NCBI GenBank assembly: GCA_024409235.1
Contig: JAKSUA010000027.1
Span: forward strand, 1 to 35,955
Length of the DNA: 35,955 bases
From: Bacteroidales bacterium
GTDB lineage: Bacteria; Bacteroidota; Bacteroidia; Bacteroidales; UBA1715
Reading direction: 5' to 3'
The position numbers were made by a program, and so were the translations under genes. This document shows, piece by piece, positions 25,245 through 35,091 of the stretch. Under the pieces are notes generated by a model that worked only from the letters and a program-made list of their open reading frames with translations, was not told the origin of the DNA and made no database searches. The stretch's first letter is position 1. Every line of letters begins with the position of its first letter.

Positions 25245-26693
25245 TTACAGTGATTTTTTCGGGAAAATAAAACTGCCGACAACGGCAACAAATCCTGCAA
25301 CCACAAACGTCATTAACCTTGCGCTTACGATTTTATCGTAACCTGTTGTAATCCATACTATTGTAAACACCAAACCTGTAACAATAGTAAGCGCTGCTGC
25401 TGTGCCACTAAATCGTTTCCAAAATAAAGTAAGCAAAATAACCACAGAAAACGTACAGCCTATTCCAGCCCAAACGTAACCAACAATAGTGAAGATAAAC
25501 TCCGAAGAAGAAAAAAATGCTATAATCAACGCAAAAGCAGACAGAACAATTGTAACTACACGTGATTGAAAAAGACTATCGCCGTTTCCCTTACATAATG
25601 GTTTGATCAGATTTTCGGACAATTCCGTTGCCGAAAGTATCAACACAGAATTTGCCGTTGAAATAACTGCCGCCAAGATTCCTGTTATCAAAATTCCAAC
25701 AATTATCGGGGGAAATAATGTTGTCAACATAAGAGGCATAATATTCTCCCTGTCGGCTATGTTTTCAGGACCAAAAATTGCAATACCAATCCAACCAATA
25801 CTTAATGCTCCGAGATAGGCAAAGATTGTCCATACAATTCCAACATTACGTCCAACTTTAGCTTGTTTTACATCACGAATCGACATAAAACGAGTAGTTA
25901 ATTGTGGCAAACCACCAAAATAGCCGAACATCCATGCCAATGAGCCGCCAATCATTGCACCAGCACCAAAACCATGCAAACCACCGCTCATATCGGTAAA
26001 TTGTGCCCCTGCTTTCGTCAATGCTTCGCCTATTGAATGTGCATAAACAGCACTTTCCGGTTGTGTTGCAATATAAATTAAACCAACAACAGGAGTTACT
26101 ATCAATGCGACAATCATAATAACCGCCTGAATCACATCAGTATAAGCAACACTACGAAAACCGCCATACACAGTATAAGGAATAACCAAAAGAACAATCA
26201 AAATCATTCCCCAAGTTGTGTCGAGATTAAAAAGATTATTCAACATTTTTGCACCGCCAATGAATTGAGCACCAATGTAAAAGAAGAAGAAAAAGACAAT
26301 TGTAATACTTCCTGCTATTCGAATTAATCGACCTTTATCGCCATGCTTTTTAGCAATAAAATCGGTAAAGGTTGTAGCATCAAGTTCTGCTGCTTCTTTT
26401 TGAATTCTCCAAGCTAAAACTATCCATGAGAAAATAATACCAACAACGCAACCAACGGCAGTCCACACTTCGAGTAAACCGGTTGCATACGCAGCACCTG
26501 GCAAACCCAACAACGCCCACGAAGATTCGCCTGTAGCCCGTTCTGAAAGCGAAGCTACCACTCCCGACAAAGAGCGTCCCGCAATTGCGAAATCTTGTGA
26601 ATTCTTTACCTTTTTACCCTGCCACAATCCGTATAGAAAAAGGAACAAGGCATATACTGCCATTACAATTAAAATTTGTGTAGAATTTTCCAT
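25245..26693 (-). CDS. Sodium:solute symporter (SSS family, PutP-like)
   Basis: A 482-residue inner-membrane transporter with about 13 hydrophobic segments. The family signature is near residues 33-70 (SQDFAIAGRSLSGVVASLSERATGESSWALLGLPGA), similar to the PutP sequence GRSLGP....S....S.WLL.GLPGA, so proline or a related solute with Na+ is the likely substrate. Other SSS features include QLTTRFMSIRDVKQAKVGR and ISTANSVLILSATELSENL. The ATG at 26693 is preferred over the TTG at 26699, which would add only two residues. A perfect -7 box lies at 26710-26717. The stop is 3 nt from the convergent lipoprotein gene. Confidence 0.85.
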   Translation of the reverse strand: MENSTQILIVMAVYALFLFLYGLWQGKKVKNSQDFAIAGRSLSGVVASLSERATGESSWALLGLPGAAYATGLLEVWTAVGCVVGIIFSWIVLAWRIQKEAAELDATTFTDFIAKKHGDKGRLIRIAGSITIVFFFFFYIGAQFIGGAKMLNNLFNLDTTWGMILIVLLVIPYTVYGGFRSVAYTDVIQAVIMIVALIVTPVVGLIYIATQPESAVYAHSIGEALTKAGAQFTDMSGGLHGFGAGAMIGGSLAWMFGYFGGLPQLTTRFMSIRDVKQAKVGRNVGIVWTIFAYLGALSIGWIGIAIFGPENIADRENIMPLMLTTLFPPIIVGILITGILAAVISTANSVLILSATELSENLIKPLCKGNGDSLFQSRVVTIVLSAFALIIAFFSSSEFIFTIVGYVWAGIGCTFSVVILLTLFWKRFSGTAAALTIVTGLVFTIVWITTGYDKIVSARLMTFVVAGFVAVVGSFIFPKKSL

Positions 26694-26709
26694 TGCCAAT
26701 AATTTTCGG

Positions 26710-26717
26710 CAAATGTA
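26710..26717 (-). promoter_or_regulatory. Candidate -7 box for the symporter gene
   Basis: On the minus strand TACATTTG, a perfect TAnnTTTG, 17 nt before the ATG at 26693. No good TTTG lies at the expected distance upstream. Confidence 0.4.
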
Positions 26718-26738
26718 ACATTAAGCAAGCAAAATGGA

Positions 26739-27281
26739 TTACACAAAACCAATATAATAGTTGGAACTATAATATACTTCCGATAAAATTATACCAACAA
26801 GCTTAATGAATGGAAGTGCAGTCAACACTATACCTAACCATATTCGACCTGTGCATAATGCAAAAATTCCACCAACAATCATTCCTATCAAAAAAAGATA
26901 AAACAGCGCCAACAATACTACTGCAGCTCCCGAAAAATGATTTGATTTTGTTGGTTTTTCTATATTGTTCGAACAAGAAAATGCTTTGCTCTCAATTGAA
27001 TTTTGTACAATTTCATTTACTTTCACATTCTCTATTTTTCGTTCTGATTGTTTAACAACAGAAGATTTACTTTTGACTGATTTTATTCGTTTTGAATCTT
27101 GCATTGATGCCGAAACGACTATTTTTCCAGTCTCATTTTGAAAGGATTGTTGCTTCCCAGTCTGTTTTTCCACACATTTATTTTCAAAAACAAAACCATG
27201 ATTATTTGTTTGTGGAACTTTGGAAAAACTCAACAAGGAAAAACCAATCAAGAAAATTAGCAATAGCGTGAACCTTTTCAT
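26739..27281 (-). CDS. Small membrane protein of unknown function
   Basis: A 180-residue protein with no recognised family. The N-terminus (MKRFTLLLIFLIGFSLLSFS) is a signal peptide or anchor. Residues about 30-110 are polar and rich in Lys, Ser, Gln and Asn with low complexity. From residue 118 there are two strongly hydrophobic segments (VVLLALFYLFLIGMIVGGIF, then a stretch including IWLGIVLTALPFIKLVGIIL). It lies 28 nt after dusB in the same direction and is probably read from the same transcript. Confidence 0.6.
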   Translation of the reverse strand: MKRFTLLLIFLIGFSLLSFSKVPQTNNHGFVFENKCVEKQTGKQQSFQNETGKIVVSASMQDSKRIKSVKSKSSVVKQSERKIENVKVNEIVQNSIESKAFSCSNNIEKPTKSNHFSGAAVVLLALFYLFLIGMIVGGIFALCTGRIWLGIVLTALPFIKLVGIILSEVYYSSNYYIGFV

Positions 27282-27309
27282 TTCTTAAAATCCAGCTAAC
27301 ATAAGTTGT

Positions 27310-28287
27310 TTATCCCCATTTCTCAGCGATTTCATCAAGAAGATCAAGCGTTTCCTGTAAATCACTTAAATTCAAAAGTTTTATTCGCGTTTCTCTAAAA
27401 TTTTCGAGTCCTTTAAATGTTCTTGCAAACTGGCGACGCATGTGAATCACTCCACCTGGCAAACCCATAAATTCAACAGATTTTAGCATTGATTCCTTAA
27501 TGACCTCAACCTGTTCCTTAATTGTTGGTTCAGGAAGGATTTCGCCAGTTGCTAAATAGTGTTTCACATGTTTAAAAATCCACGGAGCGCCAATACTTGC
27601 ACGACCAATCATAATGGCATCTACGCCATATTTATCAAATGCCTCCTTTGCTTTTTGAGGAGAATCAATATCGCCGTTTCCTATAATTGGGATTGTCATA
27701 CGAGGATTACGCTTAACTTCGCCAATCAAAGTCCAATCGGCTTCGCCTGTGTACATCTGAGCACGGGTTCTGCCATGAATAGTCAATGCCTGAATGCCAA
27801 CATCCTGTAATTGTTCTGCAACAGAGACAATTGGTTTGTCATCGGAATCCCATCCCAACCTTGTTTTCGCTGTTACCGGTGTTGATACAGCATTCACAAC
27901 AGATTTTGCTATATCAACCATGAGAGGAATATTTCTTAAAAGTCCTGAACCAGCACCTTTTCCCGCAATTTTCTTTACCGGACAGCCAAAATTTATATCA
28001 ATAATATCTGGTTTAAATTCAGTCTCCACAATTTTTGCCGCCTCAGCCATCACTGCAGCATCCTTACCAAAGATTTGAACAACAAAAGGACGTTCGTAGT
28101 CATAACTTGTGATTTTCCGCATTGTTTGTTTTATAGAACGAACAATTGCATCACTCGCTGCAAACTCTGAATATAACAAATCTGCACCATATTTTTTGCA
28201 CATATAACGGAAAGACGGTTCACTCACATCTTCCATTGGAGCTGCAAATATTGGATATTCGTCAAATTCTATCGAACCAATTTTCAT
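27310..28287 (-). CDS. dusB: tRNA-dihydrouridine synthase DusB
   Basis: A 325-residue FMN enzyme that reduces uridine to dihydrouridine in the tRNA D-loop. The N-terminus IFAAPMEDVSEPSFR is the family start of the TIM barrel. The active-site motif is DINFGCPVKKIAGKGAGSGLL with catalytic Cys102. KTRLGWD, ALTIHGRTRAQMYTG and IPIIGNGDI (FMN-phosphate loop), then DAIMIGRASIGAPWIF follow in the normal order. The KKIAGKGAG motif and length fit DusB (NifR3) rather than DusA or DusC. The start overlaps the stop of the CvfB-like gene by 4 nt (ATGA), so the two are coupled. Confidence 0.92.
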   Translation of the reverse strand: MKIGSIEFDEYPIFAAPMEDVSEPSFRYMCKKYGADLLYSEFAASDAIVRSIKQTMRKITSYDYERPFVVQIFGKDAAVMAEAAKIVETEFKPDIIDINFGCPVKKIAGKGAGSGLLRNIPLMVDIAKSVVNAVSTPVTAKTRLGWDSDDKPIVSVAEQLQDVGIQALTIHGRTRAQMYTGEADWTLIGEVKRNPRMTIPIIGNGDIDSPQKAKEAFDKYGVDAIMIGRASIGAPWIFKHVKHYLATGEILPEPTIKEQVEVIKESMLKSVEFMGLPGGVIHMRRQFARTFKGLENFRETRIKLLNLSDLQETLDLLDEIAEKWG

Positions 28288-29117
28288 TTCAAACGTATTC
28301 CATTATTCTCAATCAAAATCTTCCCAGCCTTATACAGTCCACCTACAGCCATTTTGAAAGATTTTTTACTCATTGACAACAGATTCTTTATCTCCTCTGC
28401 ATCACTTTTATCATGTAAAGGCAAAAATCCTTCATTTTGTTCCAGGGCAGTTAAAACATGTGATTCAATATCAGAGATTTTATTCAAGTAACCTGATTTC
28501 ACCAAACTGATATCTAACTTTAAATCCTCGCGCACCTTCTTTATGTATGCGACCTTTGTTTCACCTACCGACAGCTGTTCAAACAATTCATTTTTATAAA
28601 TTATTCCCCAATATAAACTGTCAACTATAACCTTTGTTCCCAATTCCGTTGTAGAATGAATCTGAATGGAAACCTCATCCCCCTCTGAATAAGGAGGATT
28701 ATATTTATCAAGGAATTTATCAATCTTTGCTGATGCAGCAATACGGTCAGAGTCTTGATCTACATATACATAGACCCAATATTTTTTTCCAGCCGTCATA
28801 CGCATCTTCTGTTCCCTGTAAGGAACGAACAAATCCTTTGGTAATCCCCAATCCAAATACGCGCCATACTTATTAACTTCTTTTACCGTAAGATAGGCGA
28901 ACTCATTCACTTCTGCAAATGGTGTTTCAGTTGTGGCAATTATTCTATCCTCTGAATCAAGATATATAAACACCTCAAGTTCATCACCTTCCTGCAAATT
29001 TTCTGGAGCATACCGTTTTGGCAACAAAACACTGTCATAGTCCTCGGCATCAAGATAAAATCCGAAATCAACCTTACGAATAACCTTTAGCGTATTTTTC
29101 TTACCAATTTGAAACAT
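28284..29117 (-). CDS. CvfB-like S1-domain RNA-binding protein
   Basis: A 277-residue protein with a repeated S1-like fold and a C-terminal winged-helix, the CvfB (virulence factor B/YitL) layout. S1-like units: NTLKVIRKVDFGFYLDA with VLLPKRYAPENLQEGDELEVFIYLDS; then LTVKEVNKYGAYLDWGLPKDLFVPYREQ; then GTKVIVDSLYWGIIYKNELFEQLSVGE. The C-terminus (NEGFLPLHDKSDAEEIKNLLSMSKKSFKMAVGGLYKAGKI) is the winged helix. The start is taken at 29117 (MFQIGKK). The TTG at 29135 lies in the -7 box at 29133-29140 and cannot be a start. It is the first gene of an operon with dusB. A regulatory RNA-binding role is inferred from the family. Confidence 0.85.
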   Translation of the reverse strand: MFQIGKKNTLKVIRKVDFGFYLDAEDYDSVLLPKRYAPENLQEGDELEVFIYLDSEDRIIATTETPFAEVNEFAYLTVKEVNKYGAYLDWGLPKDLFVPYREQKMRMTAGKKYWVYVYVDQDSDRIAASAKIDKFLDKYNPPYSEGDEVSIQIHSTTELGTKVIVDSLYWGIIYKNELFEQLSVGETKVAYIKKVREDLKLDISLVKSGYLNKISDIESHVLTALEQNEGFLPLHDKSDAEEIKNLLSMSKKSFKMAVGGLYKAGKILIENNGIRLK

Positions 29118-29132
29118 AAGACTTATTTTTTG

Positions 29133-29140
29133 CAAAAATA
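29133..29140 (-). promoter_or_regulatory. Candidate -7 box of the CvfB-like/dusB unit
   Basis: On the minus strand TATTTTTG, a perfect TAnnTTTG, 16 nt upstream of the ATG at 29117. It overlaps a 12-bp palindrome tttttgcaaaaa. No good TTTG lies at the expected distance upstream. Confidence 0.4.
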
Positions 29141-29152
29141 CTTAATTTATAA

Positions 29153-32100
29153 CTACCGAATTAGTGTAATATATCCTTTCACAAAGATTTCCTCATTTTT
29201 CATATTGGTAGCTTTTATTGTATAAGCATACGTATCCATACTTTGCGGTTCTCCATTAAAAGTACCATCCCAACCTTCGGCTAAATTATCTGTTTCGAAA
29301 ACTAACTGTCCCCAACGATTATAGATTTTCAGTTCAAGAAGTTCACGGATTCCCCATCCACGTACATACGCAATATCATTTTTACCATCACCATTCGGAG
29401 TAAAAGCCTCAGGCATAGCAATTTTCGTATCAAAAACTATATTAAACTGTATCGTTGTATCATTAGAGAAACAGCCTAAACTATCAACCATTGTAATTGT
29501 ATATTCAAGTGTTGACGGTAAATCTATGCAATCCACAAAGGAATCATCACTACAGTACAAACTTAAATCCGGACTCACACAATTTGAGCATGATAAATAA
29601 TCTGCCGGAGACCATGTATATGAAACGCCTGCAATTTCTGTTACATTCAAATTATAGGTTTGTCCTGCAATTAAATTATTCGTTTTAGACGAAGCCTTTA
29701 CCAAACTATTGTTTGCGTCATAAAATAAAAGTAACTCATTTGGCGCACCTATATAATAAGGCTTTTGCTGAACAAATACATACACACTATCTCTGCTCTT
29801 ACATCCGTATTTATTTACAAAATCCATGTATAAGTATTGAGACTTATCTACACGTACATCAGTTTTTGAACCACGTGAATTTGTGAATAAATCTCGAGGT
29901 TCCCACTGAATTGCAGAAAAATCTCCTTCTATTTCGGCATGTATTGTTTCACCCAAACAAATACTTGTATCAATTTGCACGGAAAAAGAAGCTGGAGGAT
30001 ATGTAGATACATTCTTTGTTATTTTATCATTACAGATATTTGATGTTACAGAAAGCGTTACAGGAACCACCATATCCAAATCCGGAACAGTAATTCTTGG
30101 ATTCTCCGCAGTTGAAGTTGTTCCATCCTGAAATTCCCATAGATATGTTGCAGATTCATTTGCCACCGATGTATTATATAAAATCACAGAGTATGGAGCA
30201 CAGCCTATTGTATCAAAATCAGTTTCTCCACGAGTGAAATCTGCAATTACCGGGAACACAGAAACATTAACAGATATATCACGGGATTTACAACCTTCTG
30301 CCTCTACAATAAATTGAACTTTGTATGTATTGTCTTCGGTCGCGGCCAAAGAAGTGTACGCATACGAAGTTTCCGTTGACTCTAACTTCTGAGAATTTCC
30401 ATCTCCAAATTCCCAATAGCAGTTATAGCGATATAAATTTAATGTATCGTATAATGTCAGTAAAATATCCTCACGAACACAGACCTCTGTTTTATTTGCT
30501 TTTAACGAAACCTCATAGCCTGAAACAACCACAGGCAATTTTACCGTAGCATCCTCACATCCATAATAAGAACTTTTGGTTCTCAAGCATAAAAGCTGGT
30601 CTCCATAATTATCAAATGTCACCGCCTGAAGCGACTTTTTATTTCCAATATATAAGGAATCACCATTTTCGATTTTCCACCATGCAAACGAATTCATGTT
30701 TGACGTATATACAGAATTATCCAGATACACAATAAACTTTTGTCCCGGTTCTTTACATTTATCAGAATCCTTTACTACAATTTTCGTAGCAACATCTTTT
30801 ACATCTACTTCCTGAGTAGTTGTCGAACTACATTCATTTCCTTCAGGACTGACAGCATAAGCAGTTAACGTTACTGTATAATTTTTCTTTTGTTCATTTT
30901 CATAAACATATCTTGTGGTATCCTGAATATTTCCACTTCCCTCTTCAGTATGTTCATCACCAAAATCCCAATGGTAACGAGACAAATTATTTTCATAATC
31001 CTCTGATGCGTCAAGTCTTACCATTTTAGCTTCATACCCAAGACATACCTTTGGATCATTCACAAAGAACAATGAATTAGGAACAACTGGTCTAATATAA
31101 TTTTCCTTATACACTGTATCACGGCAACCATGAGTATCCTCTATTGCAAGTGAAACACTTTTTGCACCTATCGTCGAATATTCAGAAGTAACTTTTAAAT
31201 CCGAAGTTTCTTTCAGTTCTCCATTTCCAAAATCCCAAACACGCTTTATTATTTCGTGTTCTGAAAATGAATTGTCAGTAAATTCTGTTGTAAAAGGAAT
31301 ACAGTCTGACGGTATATCTCCTATGAAATCTGCTTTCGGTTCAAAAACCTTCACACTCTTTGTTGTTTCTGCGCTACAGCCATTTTCATCTGTAACCCTT
31401 ACCTTCACATAATTTATTCCAGAATAATCAAATACATAACGAGGAGACTTTGGATAATAATCATATCGATCTATTTCATTAAACAGTTTATTGTAAGAAG
31501 CAAACAAATGCGAAGCTGTTGAATCCTGCCATTCATAAATCCAAGTCCAAGTTTCAATATCATTTTCAAGGGCCATTTCCTCTGTCACTACAAAAACTGC
31601 AGAATCGCCAAAACAAGGTTCATACGTTACAAGCTTAAAATCTGCAACAACTTTAGTAACTGTAGTAGAAATACTATCTTCCATTGCGCAACCTGTTTCT
31701 GTATTTGATGCAGAAGCTTTCACATAATAAACACCCCTTCCCCCATAATCATCGAAATCAATATCTACCGACTCCAGATTTTCGCTACCGGCAATTTTCG
31801 TCCAAGTTTCTTCCGCAGCGCTTCGAACAGACCATTCCCAAAATTCCGAGCTATAATTTTTCGCAAAACTATATGTGTATTTCGAAGGATTGGCGCAATC
31901 CGTTTCTGACACAGCAAGTTTTATCATCGGTCCTTGAACAAGCACAGGATCATCTACAGTGTATTCTTTCTGACATCCATTATCAGAAACAATATACGTC
32001 GCAAAATGAAGTCCTACCGTATCGGTAAAATCCATATAAAATGTTTCCTCAATAGGACTTTCCTGATCTATCGTAGTATATATTTTTTCTGGCAGCATAC

Positions 32101-33988
32101 CATCTGACAACGGCCAAGGAGCAATCTGAGTAAACGTAACGAAAAGGGAATCATACGAACTTTGATACCTTTCTTTATCATCAAATGTCATTATTAATTC
32201 CAAACTATCACTAGCACATAAAATCTTCGCAAAATCCATTGTTACGTTTGGTTCTAAACCAACACTGATCGAATCTTCCGAATAGCTCTGTTTATTTCGG
32301 ATGCGACATCCCTTATTTGTTTCAAGAATAATGGCATACGAATGTACTCCAATTTCCGTATAAGTCCATTTCTGAGACAAATTCCCCGTTTTTGAAGGTT
32401 CTGTGAAATAAGTATAATCCTCTACAATCCCATCCTCATTGTAATCCCAACTAACAAAAGCAATATCATCTTTATCTGTTTCATATTTATATGACAACGT
32501 GAATGTAACGTTCAATGGAGCACAACCACTACTTGGATTTCCATATCTGTTCATCATTTCAGTGTACATTTTCGGAAGAGTTACTTCGACATTTCCAGGC
32601 ATTTCTTTTACAGCCCGGCAATAACTTGGACTTAAAGCATACAATGTTGCAGAATACACGCCCTCTTCAGAATAGCTTTTCGAAACCTCCGCGCCAGAAC
32701 TATACGACAGTTTATCCATTATCCATAGGAATTCAGTTCCCGGAATATTACTTTTTGCGGAATAATCCACATTTGCAGGAAGTGCACAATAAAATGCATC
32801 TGTCGGAGTAGCCTCTAATACCAAAGGATCTTCCACTGTAATCATTTTTACAAGTTTTTCCGTACAAGTTCCGTTTCCAACAGTCAACTTTACTTTATAT
32901 GTCCCGCCCTCTGCAATATCCACTGAATACGTTTCCTCATTAGAATCCTCAGTACCATCAATTGCAAAATCCCACGACCATGTTTTATTTTTTGTGGCAC
33001 TTGCATCAAAAAAAGTGATTTTTCCAGGACAATAAGATGTTTTTTCTTCCGCATCATATATTCTACTTACTGGAAAGTCTTTTGAAGATGTTGGATATTC
33101 ATCAAGTTTCACTGCAGGATATCCATCTTCTATACCAATTTCAGGCTGAAAATCAATCAGCTGGATTGTCTGCACACTATAGCCAACACACTCCGATTTT
33201 GCTGTTCCCGACAATTCCACATAATAATTGCCATAACCATTAAACGTATGTTTTTTAGGCGTTTTATCATTCGATGTTGCTCCATCTCCAAAATCCCAGT
33301 GATACGAAACAATATTCGGGTCTTCTGAATTATTCGTAAATGTTACGTCCAGTTTTGAATCACAAACTTTCGTTTCACTTGCAGAGAAACTTACAATTGG
33401 ATAATCATTATAAGTCACAACCTTTATAGACTTTCGTTCCCTGTTCGTACATCCATGGAAATCCTGAACAGACAAAAAGACTTCAAATTCACCTGCGAAC
33501 CAAAACGTATGTTCCGGAGGAGTTTCTGTATTATATATAGTACCATCCGAAAGAATCCACGTATAAGATTTTATTTCCGAATCCGACTTTATATTTTCTA
33601 TAGAAAACTGAAATGCCTTATCTTCACAAGTAGATGATTTGTTCGATTTTATAGTTACTTCCGGATCATTATATATTGTTATATATTTTGATTTAGAAAC
33701 TGTTTGTATCAGTGTTTTACCTGTTTTATCATAAACTTTCATTGTTACATCATAAGCACCAGGTTTCAGATAGGTATTTTGCACACTGTCGGTTTGATTA
33801 GAAGATTTTCCGGTCTCCACAGTCCATTGATACGTATAATCGTTCTTTATACTTTCATCTGTAATATTGGTAAAAATCACTTTTTGCGGAGAACATCCCT
33901 CGGTAACATCTGCCATGAAATCAAATGTTTGAGAAAAGCTCTTAAAACAAATCAGTAAAATGCATGTCAACGTTATGGCACGATTCAT
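29153..33988 (-). CDS. Large PKD-repeat cell-surface protein with T9SS type B (gliding-associated) sorting domain
   Basis: A 1611-residue secreted protein. After a signal peptide (MNRAITLTCILLICFKSFSQ) there are many PKD-like beta-sandwich repeats, marked by at least eight motifs of the WDFGDG type: YTWILSDG, YHWDFGDG, WSWDFAIDG, RVWDFGNG, YHWDFGDE, YWEFGDG and YLWEFQDG, plus an N-terminal YQWTVETG. Paired Cys residues within repeats suggest disulfides. The C-terminal residues 1519-1611 (PEAFTPNGDGKND ... LKIYNRWGQLVFE ... WDGTFNG ... DTYAYTI) form a type B T9SS sorting domain (gliding motility-associated CTD). It would be exported by T9SS and held at the surface as an adhesin or motility-type protein, like SprB. 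It is divergent from the PorP-like gene at 34036. Confidence 0.88.
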   Translation of the reverse strand: MNRAITLTCILLICFKSFSQTFDFMADVTEGCSPQKVIFTNITDESIKNDYTYQWTVETGKSSNQTDSVQNTYLKPGAYDVTMKVYDKTGKTLIQTVSKSKYITIYNDPEVTIKSNKSSTCEDKAFQFSIENIKSDSEIKSYTWILSDGTIYNTETPPEHTFWFAGEFEVFLSVQDFHGCTNRERKSIKVVTYNDYPIVSFSASETKVCDSKLDVTFTNNSEDPNIVSYHWDFGDGATSNDKTPKKHTFNGYGNYYVELSGTAKSECVGYSVQTIQLIDFQPEIGIEDGYPAVKLDEYPTSSKDFPVSRIYDAEEKTSYCPGKITFFDASATKNKTWSWDFAIDGTEDSNEETYSVDIAEGGTYKVKLTVGNGTCTEKLVKMITVEDPLVLEATPTDAFYCALPANVDYSAKSNIPGTEFLWIMDKLSYSSGAEVSKSYSEEGVYSATLYALSPSYCRAVKEMPGNVEVTLPKMYTEMMNRYGNPSSGCAPLNVTFTLSYKYETDKDDIAFVSWDYNEDGIVEDYTYFTEPSKTGNLSQKWTYTEIGVHSYAIILETNKGCRIRNKQSYSEDSISVGLEPNVTMDFAKILCASDSLELIMTFDDKERYQSSYDSLFVTFTQIAPWPLSDGMLPEKIYTTIDQESPIEETFYMDFTDTVGLHFATYIVSDNGCQKEYTVDDPVLVQGPMIKLAVSETDCANPSKYTYSFAKNYSSEFWEWSVRSAAEETWTKIAGSENLESVDIDFDDYGGRGVYYVKASASNTETGCAMEDSISTTVTKVVADFKLVTYEPCFGDSAVFVVTEEMALENDIETWTWIYEWQDSTASHLFASYNKLFNEIDRYDYYPKSPRYVFDYSGINYVKVRVTDENGCSAETTKSVKVFEPKADFIGDIPSDCIPFTTEFTDNSFSEHEIIKRVWDFGNGELKETSDLKVTSEYSTIGAKSVSLAIEDTHGCRDTVYKENYIRPVVPNSLFFVNDPKVCLGYEAKMVRLDASEDYENNLSRYHWDFGDEHTEEGSGNIQDTTRYVYENEQKKNYTVTLTAYAVSPEGNECSSTTTQEVDVKDVATKIVVKDSDKCKEPGQKFIVYLDNSVYTSNMNSFAWWKIENGDSLYIGNKKSLQAVTFDNYGDQLLCLRTKSSYYGCEDATVKLPVVVSGYEVSLKANKTEVCVREDILLTLYDTLNLYRYNCYWEFGDGNSQKLESTETSYAYTSLAATEDNTYKVQFIVEAEGCKSRDISVNVSVFPVIADFTRGETDFDTIGCAPYSVILYNTSVANESATYLWEFQDGTTSTAENPRITVPDLDMVVPVTLSVTSNICNDKITKNVSTYPPASFSVQIDTSICLGETIHAEIEGDFSAIQWEPRDLFTNSRGSKTDVRVDKSQYLYMDFVNKYGCKSRDSVYVFVQQKPYYIGAPNELLLFYDANNSLVKASSKTNNLIAGQTYNLNVTEIAGVSYTWSPADYLSCSNCVSPDLSLYCSDDSFVDCIDLPSTLEYTITMVDSLGCFSNDTTIQFNIVFDTKIAMPEAFTPNGDGKNDIAYVRGWGIRELLELKIYNRWGQLVFETDNLAEGWDGTFNGEPQSMDTYAYTIKATNMKNEEIFVKGYITLIR

Positions 33989-34035
33989 ATTTTTAGTATT
34001 TTTGCAGACAAATATATTAAATATCTAATTTACAA
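33989..34035. promoter_or_regulatory. Divergent, overlapping promoters between PKD adhesin and PorP genes
   Basis: The 47-bp gap holds two perfect TAnnTTTG boxes: TATTTTTG on plus (33997-34004) for the PorP-like gene, and TATATTTG on minus (34009-34016) for the PKD gene. The minus gene has a TTTG at 34033-34036, 16 nt upstream. The plus box has only TATG at 33974-33977. The start points predicted (about 34011 and 34002) cross, so the two 5' ends overlap by several bases. Confidence 0.55.
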
Positions 34036-35091
34036 ATGTTTTCAACAGCTACCAATATCAAAAAAAAGCTTACAATCACGAAAGTTGTTGTTACATTTAT
34101 TATTATTCAATCATTTTTTTTTGATTTTTTAACCGCTCAGGAAATTCATTTTTCGCAATTCTACGCGAATGCTTTAACCGAAAATCCTGCAAATACAGCC
34201 TGGTACGACGGTAATCTACGCGTAAACTGCATGTATAGAACTCAATGGAAAGCCATAGACAACAAACCTTACCAAACAATCAGTTTAAGTGCTGAAAAAC
34301 AATTCCAATTTTATGATCATTCCTATGGTTTTGGCGTCCAATTCCTACGCGACGAATCCGGTTATGTTGGTTTAATAAACGACAAGCTTCTTGCTTCCGG
34401 AGCTTTTGCCGCAAATGTAAATGGGCACAGTTTATGTGGAGGAATACAATTAGGATTAGTATATAAATCAACAAACATTAACGACTATACATTTGATGAG
34501 CAGTTCGATTTAGGAGGAGAAAACGTTTTCAACAGAGATTACAACAACGGAGAAAACGAAGGCCGAAAGATTTTTCATGCCGCTATAAACGCCGGTGTTC
34601 TTTGGGAAAAGCAGTTGTCAAAAACCTTTACGGCCAAAGCTGGGTTTGCATTGTTCAACATTAATACTCCACACGAATCTATCTACGGTATCAGCCTAGA
34701 CAACACAAAACAATCCTTGCGAGTTTCCACTCAATTTGGAGGAAATCTCAACATTTCTCCAAAAATCGACATTGAGCCTAACATTCTTTTTATGCGACAG
34801 GAAAAATCAACTGATTTTCTTATCGGAGCCAACGTTGATTATAACTTAGCGAAAAAAACATCTGTCTATTTCGGCACACTGTTCCGATATGGTTTTGAAA
34901 AAAACTATGATGCTTCAATATGGATTCTTGGAGCAAAAATCAACAGATTTGACATTGGATGCAGTTACGACATAAATCTATCTTCCCTAAAAGAAGCGAC
35001 AAACAACCGAGGTGCATTCGAAATTTCATTAACATATTTAACCCCAAGTTGGAAAAAAACTAAATCTAAAATACCATGCGAAAGATTTTAA
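34036..35091 (+). CDS. PorP/SprF-family T9SS outer-membrane protein
   Basis: A 351-residue outer-membrane beta-barrel of the type IX secretion apparatus. After a signal region (ending FLTAQ) come the family signatures HFSQFYANALTENPANTAWYDGNLRVNCMYRTQWKAI (40-75) and a series of amphipathic strands with Gly turns (SYGFGVQFLRDESGYVG, GAFAANVNGHSLCGGIQLG). In flavobacteria, SprF-type members are needed for secretion of SprB-type proteins with type B domains, and such a substrate is encoded next door on the opposite strand. The following PorE-like gene starts inside this gene (35076 versus stop at 35091), so the two overlap by 16 nt. Confidence 0.85.
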   Translation: MFSTATNIKKKLTITKVVVTFIIIQSFFFDFLTAQEIHFSQFYANALTENPANTAWYDGNLRVNCMYRTQWKAIDNKPYQTISLSAEKQFQFYDHSYGFGVQFLRDESGYVGLINDKLLASGAFAANVNGHSLCGGIQLGLVYKSTNINDYTFDEQFDLGGENVFNRDYNNGENEGRKIFHAAINAGVLWEKQLSKTFTAKAGFALFNINTPHESIYGISLDNTKQSLRVSTQFGGNLNISPKIDIEPNILFMRQEKSTDFLIGANVDYNLAKKTSVYFGTLFRYGFEKNYDASIWILGAKINRFDIGCSYDINLSSLKEATNNRGAFEISLTYLTPSWKKTKSKIPCERF

